A stretch of DNA of 64,000 bases from a bacterium. Lineage in GTDB: Bacteria > Bdellovibrionota_G > JALEGL01. The notes beneath the pieces are model-generated. The model was not told the DNA's origin. It did not search any database and saw nothing but the letters and a program-made list of their open reading frames with translations. A program made the translations under genes and the position numbers. The stretch lies in the NCBI GenBank assembly GCA_022763185.1, contig JALEGL010000006.1, forward strand, positions 62,001 to 126,000, read 5' to 3'. Numbering within the stretch: position 1 is the stretch's first letter; each line of letters opens with the position of its first letter. Shown here piece after piece: positions 1 to 8,004 of this stretch.

Positions 1-419
1 AAGAAATTCAAATTTTTAGCACAGTACTTAGAAATATAAGCAACGTTAAAATTACGGTGCCCAACAGCAATGTTTTTGGTTCAACCATAAAAAATTATGC
101 AGGTTTTGAAACTAGACGCGTTGATGTTGAAGTGGGTGTTTCTTATACAGCAGATATGGATGCTACCCGTAAAGCACTGGAAGAGGCTATAGCCAAGACA
201 AAATTAGGGTTGCAAGATCCAGCACCACAAGTGGTATTATCTGGCTTAGGAGATTCAGCAGTCAACTGGAAAGTACGTATTTGGTGTGATGTCAAAGATT
301 ACTGGGCATTGCATGAGGATATGCTTTATCAAGTTAAGACAGCTTTGGATGCAGCCAAAATAGAAATTCCTTTTCCACAAATGGACGTTCATGTAAAAAA
401 AGAAGCTGAAACAAATTAA
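1..419 (+). CDS. Mechanosensitive channel MscS family, C-terminal part (5' cut by window edge)
   Basis: The frame is open from base 3 and stops at 419, leaving about 138 residues. The opening residues run EIQIFSTVLRNISNVKITVPNS. This matches the beta domain of small-conductance mechanosensitive channels, where a VPNS stretch follows the last pore helix. The alpha/beta cytoplasmic cage domain follows (RRVDVEVGVSYTADMD) and the protein ends in a short charged tail. The channel would sit in the inner membrane and release solutes on hypo-osmotic shock. The membrane helices lie outside the window. It is followed after 19 bases by an AmpG-like gene, possibly co-transcribed. MscS family membership is firm; the exact subfamily is not resolvable from the tail. 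Confidence 0.85.
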   Translation, partial: EIQIFSTVLRNISNVKITVPNSNVFGSTIKNYAGFETRRVDVEVGVSYTADMDATRKALEEAIAKTKLGLQDPAPQVVLSGLGDSAVNWKVRIWCDVKDYWALHEDMLYQVKTALDAAKIEIPFPQMDVHVKKEAETN

Positions 420-438
420 AATAAAGAGGTCATTGATT

Positions 439-1731
439 ATGGAAAAGCAAAAGCATTCGTTTAAAGAACTTTTAATGCTGCTCTTACAGAAACGAATGTT
501 GGTTGTTCTTTTCTTAGGGTTTTCCAGTGGTTTACCTATCATGGTCATTTATAAAACTTTAAAATTGTGGTTGCGCAGAGAAGGCATTGATTTATCCACC
601 ATAGGTTTTATGTCATTTTTAGCACTCCCATATTCTTGGAATTTTGTTTGGGCGTTTTTGTTAGATCGCTATACATTTTTTAAATCATTTGGTCGCAGAA
701 GGGGCTGGCTGGCCATGACGCAAATTGCCTTGGCTTTGTGTTTTTTAACCTTAAGTTTTGCTCAACCGCAACAATCCTTAACCTTGATCGCCATTGCAGG
801 CTTTTTATTGTGCTTTTTTAGTGCTACGCATGACGTTGCGGTGGATGCTTATCGAAATGAAATTTTAGATGAGAGTGAGCTGGGTGTGGGTGCATCGTTT
901 GGGGTTTATGGTTATCGTCTAGCGATGTGGGTGGCCAGTGGATTTTGTATCTGGATTGTTGATGCAGATACTTGGAACTGGACTTTTAATCAAATGTTTC
1001 GTTTGTTATCTTTCTTTGCTCTTTTAGGTGTATTGGTGACCTTGTGGGCAGATGAGCCAGAGAATTACAATAAGAAGGTATCTTCATTAACCCAAGCGGT
1101 TGTTCACCCTTTTCTTGATTTTTTCAAACGTGAATCTTCAGTTCTAATCTTGTTATTTATCTTACTGTACAAATTTGGTGATGCAATATGTGGATCGATG
1201 ACCTCTCCTTTCTATGCAGATTTGGGGTACAGTAATAAAGACATTGGTGCAATTAGCTCTACGGTAGGTTTCTTCTCCTCCATGGCAGGTCTTTTTATTG
1301 GCGGAGGTGTGATTTATCGCTTTGGTTATAAGGCCGGCTTATGGGTTGGCGGAATCTTACAAGCTCTATCTACAGGGGCGTATGCAATCTTAGCCTATGT
1401 TACAACAAAAATGGTGTTCGCGGGGGTTGTTTTTTTTGAAGACATGTCCAGTGGCATCGGTACAGCAGCTTTGGTGGCTTTAATGGGCAAGTTAACCAAT
1501 AAAAGCTTTACTGCCAGCCAATATGCTTTATTTGCAAGTCTGGCTTCTTTTGGACGCACATTTTTTTCTGGTTTCGCCGGACAGTTGATTGAATACATGC
1601 AAGTCAATACATTATTGAATGTTCAACATGCTGGCTATGCGCAGTTTTTTATCAGTGGAATGCTGATGGCTATACCGGGTTTGATATGTCTTTATCTCTT
1701 GGGTAAGCGAACAGATGAAGTTTTAAAATAA
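439..1731 (+). CDS. ampG: AmpG-like MFS permease (muropeptide uptake)
   Basis: 430 residues with about twelve hydrophobic segments. The N-terminal half carries the AmpG hallmarks: FLGFSSGLPIMVIYKTLKLW, then LLDRYTF and a Gly-Arg-Arg-Arg loop, then SATHDVAVDAYRNEIL. AmpG transporters import anhydro-muropeptides from the periplasm during peptidoglycan recycling, and in some species they control beta-lactamase induction. I chose the ATG at 439 over the in-frame TTG at 433 because AAAGAGGT ends 8 bases before it. A related acetyl-CoA-transporter-like MFS is the main alternative. No other recycling gene is adjacent, so the substrate is inferred from the family. Confidence 0.8.
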   Translation: MEKQKHSFKELLMLLLQKRMLVVLFLGFSSGLPIMVIYKTLKLWLRREGIDLSTIGFMSFLALPYSWNFVWAFLLDRYTFFKSFGRRRGWLAMTQIALALCFLTLSFAQPQQSLTLIAIAGFLLCFFSATHDVAVDAYRNEILDESELGVGASFGVYGYRLAMWVASGFCIWIVDADTWNWTFNQMFRLLSFFALLGVLVTLWADEPENYNKKVSSLTQAVVHPFLDFFKRESSVLILLFILLYKFGDAICGSMTSPFYADLGYSNKDIGAISSTVGFFSSMAGLFIGGGVIYRFGYKAGLWVGGILQALSTGAYAILAYVTTKMVFAGVVFFEDMSSGIGTAALVALMGKLTNKSFTASQYALFASLASFGRTFFSGFAGQLIEYMQVNTLLNVQHAGYAQFFISGMLMAIPGLICLYLLGKRTDEVLK

Positions 1732-1750
1732 AGCTTTAAGCTTATTTTAT
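1725..1750 (+). terminator. Possible terminator hairpin after the AmpG-like gene
   Basis: AAAATAAAGCTT is followed by AAGCTTATTTT, a nearly perfect inverted repeat with one unpaired base that overlaps the stop codon. It is AT-rich with almost no loop and no clean T run, so termination activity is uncertain. Confidence 0.3.
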
Positions 1751-1808
1751 CTGCCGGCAAATCTGAATAAAACTATACGCTTAAAAATTGATCTGCTATT
1801 TTGTCAGG

Positions 1809-2624
1809 ATGAAAAAAACCTCCAAGCGACAGCTCGACAAGTTTTATGAAAATGAGCATTTTATTCATTCACGCGAAGCAAGACCGGTTAGGATTTTATC
1901 AGAGTATTTAGGGCCTGAAGAAGCTTTAGCCAAAGAAGGTGTAGAAGATACCATTGTCTTTTTTGGTTCAGCTCGCTCTGTTCCACTTAAGGAAGCAAAA
2001 AAAGAGCACAAAGCATTTTTAAATAAACTCGGCAAAAAAAAAACCACCACAAAACAAGCACAAAAAATTCACCGTTTAGAGAAAAAGGTGAAGCTGGCTC
2101 AGTACTATGAAGACGCAGTAGACTTAGCCAAACGCTTAACGCAATGGACACAGCAAACCCACGGCAAGAAACAAAAATATTATATTTGTTCTGGTGGTGG
2201 TCCAGGGATGATGGAAGCTGCCAATAAAGGAGCAAAGCAAGCCAAGGGTAGGTCCATTGGCTTGAATATTTCATTGCCTTTTGAGCCCAACAGTAATCCA
2301 TATATCAGCCCAGAACTTAATTTTGAATTTCACTATTTTTTCATGCGTAAATATTGGTTTGCTTATCAGTCCAAAGCCTTGGTTATTTTTCCTGGGGGCT
2401 TTGGCACTCTAGATGAGCTAGCAGAATTAATGACCCTCATGCAAACTCAAAAAATCAAAAGAAAAATTCCGGTTCTTATTTATGGAACTGAGTACTGGAA
2501 TGATGTTTTAAACATGCATGCCATGGCTGATTGGGGGACCATCAGTGATAAAGATATAGATCTCGTTTATTTTACAGACACCGTGGAAGATGCATACCAG
2601 TATCTAACAAAAGTTCTCCCGTAA
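1809..2624 (+). CDS. LOG family protein (Rossmann-fold nucleotide-processing, TIGR00730/lysine-decarboxylase-like)
   Basis: 271 residues from the ATG at 1809; an upstream TTG at 1788 is in frame but adds no conserved sequence. The LOG-family signature is clear: GGGPGMMEAAN near residue 130 and PGGFGTLDE near residue 195. FFGSAR near the start belongs to the first Rossmann strand. LOG proteins cleave ribose-5-phosphate from nucleoside monophosphates (cytokinin-activating in plants), or act as PpnN-type nucleosidases. The insertion between the first strand and the GGGPG loop is Lys-rich and longer than in compact LOGs, as in the larger bacterial members. It stands alone between an MFS gene and a secreted protein, so the physiological substrate is unknown. 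Confidence 0.8.
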   Translation: MKKTSKRQLDKFYENEHFIHSREARPVRILSEYLGPEEALAKEGVEDTIVFFGSARSVPLKEAKKEHKAFLNKLGKKKTTTKQAQKIHRLEKKVKLAQYYEDAVDLAKRLTQWTQQTHGKKQKYYICSGGGPGMMEAANKGAKQAKGRSIGLNISLPFEPNSNPYISPELNFEFHYFFMRKYWFAYQSKALVIFPGGFGTLDELAELMTLMQTQKIKRKIPVLIYGTEYWNDVLNMHAMADWGTISDKDIDLVYFTDTVEDAYQYLTKVLP

Positions 2625-2743
2625 TAATCAAATAAATTGCTAGAGCATATATTTTGGTTGTTTTTATAAGTTGCACTGTGCTATCTGTAGATTAAGAGTT
2701 TATCCAGATCAAAGATAACTGTAACTTAGTGGGGAAAATTAAA

Positions 2744-3829
2744 ATGAAGTGTTATCGATTTTTGCTTATTGTATTTTTTGCTGTTTCCGTGCAGGGTCAG
2801 ACTTTATGGCAGAGATACGGTAAAAATATTCAATATGAAGTTGTTGAAAATATTCCGTTTGACAGTGAAGATCAAAAAATTGAGTTCCCCAATGATTCAA
2901 AACTAAGAAAAAAACTTACTCGGGATAGCACAAATTTTTTATATCAGTCATTGGTGATTGGTGATAAAGATTATGTTTTAAGAACAGTAGAAGAAAAAAT
3001 AAATGAATTAAGTTCTGAGTTTGATTTATCAAATAGTGATAATCCTTTTTTAGATGCATTAAAATGGGCAGGAAAAACAGCCACTGAATTATTAGAATAT
3101 GAGTTGGTGGATCAAAAAAACCCTGATGGTATAGCTTCATTAAGTGAATGTATTAAAAATGCTAAAGGCGAGTGCAATCAATATACTGGAATCATGACCA
3201 TTGCATTTGATAAGATTAAAAGCCAATTTCCATCTCTTCTAAAAAATGTCTACCTATCAACAGAAAACACTGTTGATAATTTACCCAAGCATGATTATCC
3301 AACTATTTTTTACTTTACTAAGGATGTTTTATATTTTACGGACTTTGATCCAACCTATTGGGATAATGAAGATAAAGACTTTCATGCTGAAGATAACAGA
3401 AGGTTGACGGATAAAAATCAATTATTTTATATTATATTTTATAGAGATTTGGCCCAAACTTATACGGCTAGAGACTTGCTGTTTGAATTAGATGAAAAGC
3501 TTTATAATCAAAAGGTTGAATTAAACTCTTTACAAGAACATGCAAAATTTGTGAATTTGATGTTGGTCTATAAAAGATTGCACAAAAAAAATTCGGAATA
3601 CAATGTCCTAAAACGTTTGATGTATTATTTTGATAAATATAATTTATTGGGTACAGAAGTAGATTTTAATTTGGAAGTTTTTTATGCAGCATGTTTAATT
3701 GAAGATATCCAGCAAGAAAAAGGTTGGGATTTAATTAAAACAGAGCAGTTAACACAGTATCTCCAAAATGTAGACAAGAGTGATTGGAATTATACTTATT
3801 TAGAGCAGCTTCGCCAGAGCAAGTTATAA
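2744..3829 (+). CDS. Secreted protein of unknown function
   Basis: 361 residues from the ATG at 2744, preceded by GTGGGG as ribosome site; a GTG at 2729 is in frame but less likely. The N-terminus (MKCYRFLLIVFFAVSVQGQ) is a classical signal peptide with cleavage expected after VQG. The mature part is rich in Asp, Glu, Lys, Tyr and Asn, mostly helical by eye, with only two cysteines (in an ECIKNAKGECNQ stretch). I recognise no domain. It has the same style as other secreted unknowns here (26793, 33110, 59459): an acidic exported protein with no enzyme motif. The convergent glycosyltransferase gene ends one base away. Confidence 0.6.
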   Translation: MKCYRFLLIVFFAVSVQGQTLWQRYGKNIQYEVVENIPFDSEDQKIEFPNDSKLRKKLTRDSTNFLYQSLVIGDKDYVLRTVEEKINELSSEFDLSNSDNPFLDALKWAGKTATELLEYELVDQKNPDGIASLSECIKNAKGECNQYTGIMTIAFDKIKSQFPSLLKNVYLSTENTVDNLPKHDYPTIFYFTKDVLYFTDFDPTYWDNEDKDFHAEDNRRLTDKNQLFYIIFYRDLAQTYTARDLLFELDEKLYNQKVELNSLQEHAKFVNLMLVYKRLHKKNSEYNVLKRLMYYFDKYNLLGTEVDFNLEVFYAACLIEDIQQEKGWDLIKTEQLTQYLQNVDKSDWNYTYLEQLRQSKL

Positions 3830-3830
3830 G

Positions 3831-4535
3831 CTAATCATTTGATCGACTGTTAAGGTTTAAGTTTCTTTCATAAAGCTTATCAATGGTGTTTGGCTGAACA
3901 CCCATAATAAATAATATTTTAGCAACTTGGTTGAGTAGGGCTTGTTTGTATAAACCATTTTTTTTAAAGCGTATAGATGAAGTTGTACTTAGGGCAGTGA
4001 ATAAAATAGGCTTGCTGTATTGCTTTAGTCTCTTTGATAATAATGTGTCTTCAAAAATTTTAACATCGTCAAGCAAAGGTTGATGGTTTAAAAAACTCTT
4101 GTGTAAAAATATACAGTGATCAAGGTAAACAATATGCCTATATTTAAAGCGTATAGTATTGGAATACCAAGAAGTAAAATTATATAAAAAGCCAGTTTGA
4201 TCAAAGCTGTGGGTGAAGCCACCCCACATGTTAGACTGTACATTTTTAAGCTGTTTAAATGCATCCATACTTAGAATAGATCGTGGATGATGTAAAACAA
4301 TCACTTCACCTTTAGCATGCTTTAAACCTAAGTTTAGGCGAGCCGCACGTGAGCTGTTAGCCAGGGAAAAATAAGTTATATTTTTGTATTTTTTAATTAT
4401 GCGTATTGTTTGATCACGGCTACCACCGTCTACACAAATCAGTTGAATATCTTGCATTGAGCTATAAAGATTTAGAGCCTTAGTAAAAAAAGGATTGTGT
4501 TCTTCATTGAAACAAGAAAAAATAATTGAAATCAT
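3831..4535 (-). CDS. Family 2 glycosyltransferase (TIGR04283-like)
   Basis: 234 residues. The N-terminus MISIIFSCFNEE and the VDGGSRDQT stretch near residue 35 are the nucleotide-sugar binding start of GT-A family 2 enzymes. ARLNLGLKHAKGEVIVLHH and a later WGGF...YLDHCIFLHKSFL order match the small 'transferase 2, rSAM/selenodomain-associated' group. Where that group has an acidic LHADT metal-binding motif this protein has LHHPRS, so the usual Asp of the DxD site is missing. Sugar donor and acceptor are unknown. It ends 5 bases before the CDF transporter gene reads in, on the same strand, and the two are probably co-transcribed. Confidence 0.7.
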   Translation of the reverse strand: MISIIFSCFNEEHNPFFTKALNLYSSMQDIQLICVDGGSRDQTIRIIKKYKNITYFSLANSSRAARLNLGLKHAKGEVIVLHHPRSILSMDAFKQLKNVQSNMWGGFTHSFDQTGFLYNFTSWYSNTIRFKYRHIVYLDHCIFLHKSFLNHQPLLDDVKIFEDTLLSKRLKQYSKPILFTALSTTSSIRFKKNGLYKQALLNQVAKILFIMGVQPNTIDKLYERNLNLNSRSND

Positions 4536-4540
4536 GAGCT

Positions 4541-5413
4541 TTACTTTTCTTTGATATAGGGTTCAGTATGAATCAGAACATCCTGAATACCAGGCATGGT
4601 GGCTTTGATTTTATCTTCAATGCGATGGGCTAACTCATGAGCATCATAAATACTCATTTTTGGATCAACTCTGATGCTCAAGTCAACAAATGCATTGCCT
4701 TTTTTACCGCGGGTTCTGATATCATGACATTCTAAAACACCTTGAACAGAGAAGGCAATTGCATAAACATCTTCAGTGTTGATGAAAGCAGCATCTGATA
4801 AAACCAGCATTGTTTCTTTAAAAATTTTAAAGGCAGTATAAGCCAAAAATACAGCAATAAATAGAGTTAATAGAGCATCTAACCAATAAATTTTGTAATA
4901 GACACAAACCAAAGTTACTAGAACGCTTAAAGAAACCCAAAAGTCACTGGCAGTATGGTGAGCATCTGCATGTAGAATATCACTGTTGTATTCTTTCGCT
5001 TTTTTCAATTCATAGCGAGAGAGAAAAAAGTTAACAAGCATGGTAATAAGCATGATGGCAATGCCAATAGGATGAAATTTGGGCTGTGAGCCATGAATTA
5101 TTTTATCAAGGGCGTGGGTAAAAAGTTCCCAGGCAGTTAAAGCAATAAGCGAAGAAATAACTAAAATGGCTAAAGTTTCAAACTTTTGATGGCCATAATG
5201 ATGGTTTTCATCTTTAGGTTGAGATGCAAAGTAAACAGAAATTAAACCAATAATGCTGGCGCTGCTATCGGCAAAAGAGTGTGCGCTATCAGCCAAGACA
5301 GCCAAAGAAGATGACCATAAACCGTAAGACAGTTTTAAAACAGAAACAAAAAGATTGAGAAGTAATGCTAACCATAATACGCGCTGGCTTTTATGGTAAG
5401 AATGCATATGCAT
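4541..5413 (-). CDS. Cation diffusion facilitator (CDF) metal efflux transporter, FieF/YiiP-like
   Basis: 290 residues with five to six membrane helices. Helix 2 holds ADSAHSFADSSAS and helix 5 holds HADAHHTASDFW. Together these form the intramembrane metal site of the FieF/YiiP class (D-x3-D and H-x3-D patterns). The loop between them has HHYGHQKFETLA, the standard CDF motif. The C-terminal cytoplasmic domain (VLECHDIRTRGKKGNAFVDL, then an HxEP near the end) is the ferredoxin-like dimer domain. These are proton antiporters exporting zinc, iron or cobalt from the cytoplasm. It could be the efflux counterpart to the metal-uptake island near 50 kb, but they are not linked. Confidence 0.85.
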   Translation of the reverse strand: MHMHSYHKSQRVLWLALLLNLFVSVLKLSYGLWSSSLAVLADSAHSFADSSASIIGLISVYFASQPKDENHHYGHQKFETLAILVISSLIALTAWELFTHALDKIIHGSQPKFHPIGIAIMLITMLVNFFLSRYELKKAKEYNSDILHADAHHTASDFWVSLSVLVTLVCVYYKIYWLDALLTLFIAVFLAYTAFKIFKETMLVLSDAAFINTEDVYAIAFSVQGVLECHDIRTRGKKGNAFVDLSIRVDPKMSIYDAHELAHRIEDKIKATMPGIQDVLIHTEPYIKEK

Positions 5414-5446
5414 ACATAAAGCTTTATCACAGGTATAGAAGCTAAG

Positions 5447-6301
5447 TTAAATATTTTTTTTCTCAGCGACCATTAAAAGTGTTTTTACAATAAGGTCATG
5501 GTTTGACCAGGGAATGAAATGGTTGGTATCATCCAGTAGGGTAATGTTGGCGTTTGGAACCGACATGTGCTTTTGCATATAAGTTACATTTTCAACGGGT
5601 ACCAAGTTGTCTTTTTTGCCATGCAAAATGAGTATGTTTTTTTTTGCTAGCTGCTTAAGTTCTGGCTTCATTGAAACCAAATCTTGTTTGAGATGTAAAA
5701 TTTCTTCATTACAGTGAATCAAGGGTTTTGGTATGAACCATTGAAAAACTTGCCATTGGGCAGGATATTGAAACCATTTGGTTTTTTCTAAATTGGGGTC
5801 TAGAGATGCTGCTAAAAAATAGAGGGTATCAATATTAAGAGTGTCGCCAAGGGTTAAGGCCATTTTGGCAATTAATGGGCCACCATAAGAATGTCCCAAA
5901 AGGGTAATTGAATAACTTGAATCAAAGTGTTTTTCAAGGATAGCATTGAGCATTTTAGCTTGTACGGCAAGGGATTCTTCTGGCCCTTGCGAAATAAACT
6001 GGCCGTACCCCGGTCTATCAACAACCAAAAGACCAAAGACTTCTTGTAGTTGTGGGTTACTCAGATATTGAGAAAAACTTTTCCAGGAGCCCGGTGATCC
6101 ATGTACAAAGACCACTATTTTTTTATGTTTATGTGGATTGGAGTAGATATAACTTAGGTTTTTTTGACCGTAGCTTAACTGTTTAAATTGATTGTTTGGG
6201 TTGTTTTTCACGGAAGCAGAACTTTCATGAATTAAGTTCTGATAAGGAAAACAAGCACAAAGAAACAGTAGCATAAAAATATAAAATATAAGGTGTCGCA
6301 T
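5447..6301 (-). CDS. Alpha/beta hydrolase, predicted lipoprotein
   Basis: 284 residues. The N-terminus is a lipoprotein signal (MRHLIFYIFMLLFLCAC), with the lipobox cysteine at about residue 17, so the enzyme is probably membrane-anchored and exported. The alpha/beta hydrolase core is complete: oxyanion loop VHGSPGSWKSF, nucleophile elbow GHSYGG near residue 138, acidic residue region HGKKDNLVP, and catalytic His in DDTNHFIPW near the C-terminus. Ser-Asp-His hydrolases of this type are esterases, lipases or lactonases; the substrate cannot be told. It is upstream of, and reads toward, the CDF gene with a 33-base gap. Confidence 0.8.
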   Translation of the reverse strand: MRHLIFYIFMLLFLCACFPYQNLIHESSASVKNNPNNQFKQLSYGQKNLSYIYSNPHKHKKIVVFVHGSPGSWKSFSQYLSNPQLQEVFGLLVVDRPGYGQFISQGPEESLAVQAKMLNAILEKHFDSSYSITLLGHSYGGPLIAKMALTLGDTLNIDTLYFLAASLDPNLEKTKWFQYPAQWQVFQWFIPKPLIHCNEEILHLKQDLVSMKPELKQLAKKNILILHGKKDNLVPVENVTYMQKHMSVPNANITLLDDTNHFIPWSNHDLIVKTLLMVAEKKNI

Positions 6302-6393
6302 TTAGATCTATGTTATGACGGTTCAAGTTATTAAAAATACATACAATTGCCGGTAACTACCATGAATATATTAAATTTAAAATAAAATAACCG

Positions 6394-8004
6394 ATGACGA
6401 CTTTGTTAGCAGTAATAAAAGACTATATTGTATCCCATCCGTATTTAAGCTTATTTTTCACAACCTTTATCAGTGAAGATGCAGCTTTTTTTTATGCATT
6501 GTTTTCACATGAGCACAACAGTATCTACTTAGCGGCAGCTTATATTGGGGGTATTGTGTTTGGAGATTTAGGCTTATATTTTGCGGGCTATGGGTCAAAG
6601 CGGCTACACAGTAAATTTATTTTAAAGAAAGTTCCAGATAATTTAGAGAAGATTAAAGGTGTTGAATCCATGGATGTTTGGCTGTTGATGACGCGATTTT
6701 TACCTGGGACACGCTTGGTCACTTATACGTATCTAGGCTACCAAAATTATTCAGTGTCAAGGTTTATAGGTATTTTATCTTTAGCCACATTTTTTCAAAT
6801 CAGTATGGGTTTTGCATTTGTTACTTTTTTTGCGCAGCATTTTAATGCTGAACAGTGGACACATAAAACACTGATTGCTTTAAGCGCCATGCTGTGTAGC
6901 ATAGTTGTCTTTAAAACAATCATTTTTATATTGAAATGGAAAGAACTGAGTTTTGATGCATTTAAAGTGAAGCGGATAGCTTTTTACCGATTAATTTACA
7001 AAGAGTTTTGGCCATCACTTTGGATGTACGGCATGATGCTGCCTTACTTTATATATCTAACCATAAAATATAGAGGAATCAGTTATTTTCTTTATTGTAA
7101 TCCCGCTATTTGCAACAGTGGTATTGTTGGAGAAAGTAAAAATGATCTGGATAAAATACTGCAAGCTATTCCCAAGAAGTTTTTATTGGCGCAGTGTATG
7201 ATTGAAAAAAATAAAAACTATCAACTTTCAGAAATCATTGGTTTGATGAGAGAACATGATATTGGCTTTCCTTGTTATGTTAAACCAGTAGTTGGTCATA
7301 GAGGACTAATGGTAAAAAAAATAAACACTAAAGAAGAATTAAAACAATACAAGGATAATTCAACGTTCAGTTTTCTTATTCAAGAAATGTCAACTGCAAA
7401 ACAAGAGATGGGTTTGTATTTTATGAAAAATAAAAACAGTTTTGATATTTTTTCTATAACCGACAAACAATTTCCTTATGTGATTGGTGATGGAAAAAAG
7501 CAATTAAAGCAGCTTGTCATGCAAGATAGTTATTTAAAGTTATTTGCACCCAATTATTTTAAGAAACATTGGAAAAAATGGAATAGGGTTTTAGATGATA
7601 AAGAAAAGTTTTTCTTAACAGAAGAGGGTAATCATAACCAGGGTTGTATTTTTAAAAATGGTGCACACTACAATAATAAAAAACTTAAAAACATATTGAA
7701 TACTATTTTAAACAATGTTGAGGGAATTAATATTGGAAGATTTGACTTAAAATATAATTTAAAAGCCAATGAAATTGATGAGGAGAGTATAAAAATTATT
7801 GAGCTCAATGGAGGGAGTGCTGAGCCAACACATATTTATGACAAGGATACAAGCTTTTATGAAATGTTTTCAAGTCTTTGCCAACAATACAACTATATGT
7901 CTAGGGTAGGAAAAGAAAATTATGCTCAATTTCAACATCAGTGGAATTTAAGGTCTTTTTTAAAAGATTGGTTCAATTATATCAAAATAACCAAAAAATA
8001 TTAA
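6394..8004 (+). CDS. DedA-type membrane domain fused to an ATP-grasp-like domain
   Basis: 536 residues. Residues 1-180 look like a DedA/VTT membrane protein: an acidic pair in FISEDAAFF, FGDLGLYFAG near 56 and RFLPGTR at 101, with membrane helices around them. Further hydrophobic helices lie at 160-180 and 208-225. After a GIVGESK motif near 243 the rest resembles an ATP-grasp ligase: FPCYVKPVVGHRG near 292 (ATP-binding Lys), then GRFDLKYN and IIELNGGSAEP near the end (metal-binding Glu/Asn). DedA proteins move lipids such as undecaprenyl phosphate or phosphatidylethanolamine; ATP-grasp enzymes join a carboxylate to an amine or thiol. The fusion suggests modification of a membrane-bound substrate. 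The ligase part is inferred from motifs only. Confidence 0.65.
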   Translation: MTTLLAVIKDYIVSHPYLSLFFTTFISEDAAFFYALFSHEHNSIYLAAAYIGGIVFGDLGLYFAGYGSKRLHSKFILKKVPDNLEKIKGVESMDVWLLMTRFLPGTRLVTYTYLGYQNYSVSRFIGILSLATFFQISMGFAFVTFFAQHFNAEQWTHKTLIALSAMLCSIVVFKTIIFILKWKELSFDAFKVKRIAFYRLIYKEFWPSLWMYGMMLPYFIYLTIKYRGISYFLYCNPAICNSGIVGESKNDLDKILQAIPKKFLLAQCMIEKNKNYQLSEIIGLMREHDIGFPCYVKPVVGHRGLMVKKINTKEELKQYKDNSTFSFLIQEMSTAKQEMGLYFMKNKNSFDIFSITDKQFPYVIGDGKKQLKQLVMQDSYLKLFAPNYFKKHWKKWNRVLDDKEKFFLTEEGNHNQGCIFKNGAHYNNKKLKNILNTILNNVEGINIGRFDLKYNLKANEIDEESIKIIELNGGSAEPTHIYDKDTSFYEMFSSLCQQYNYMSRVGKENYAQFQHQWNLRSFLKDWFNYIKITKKY

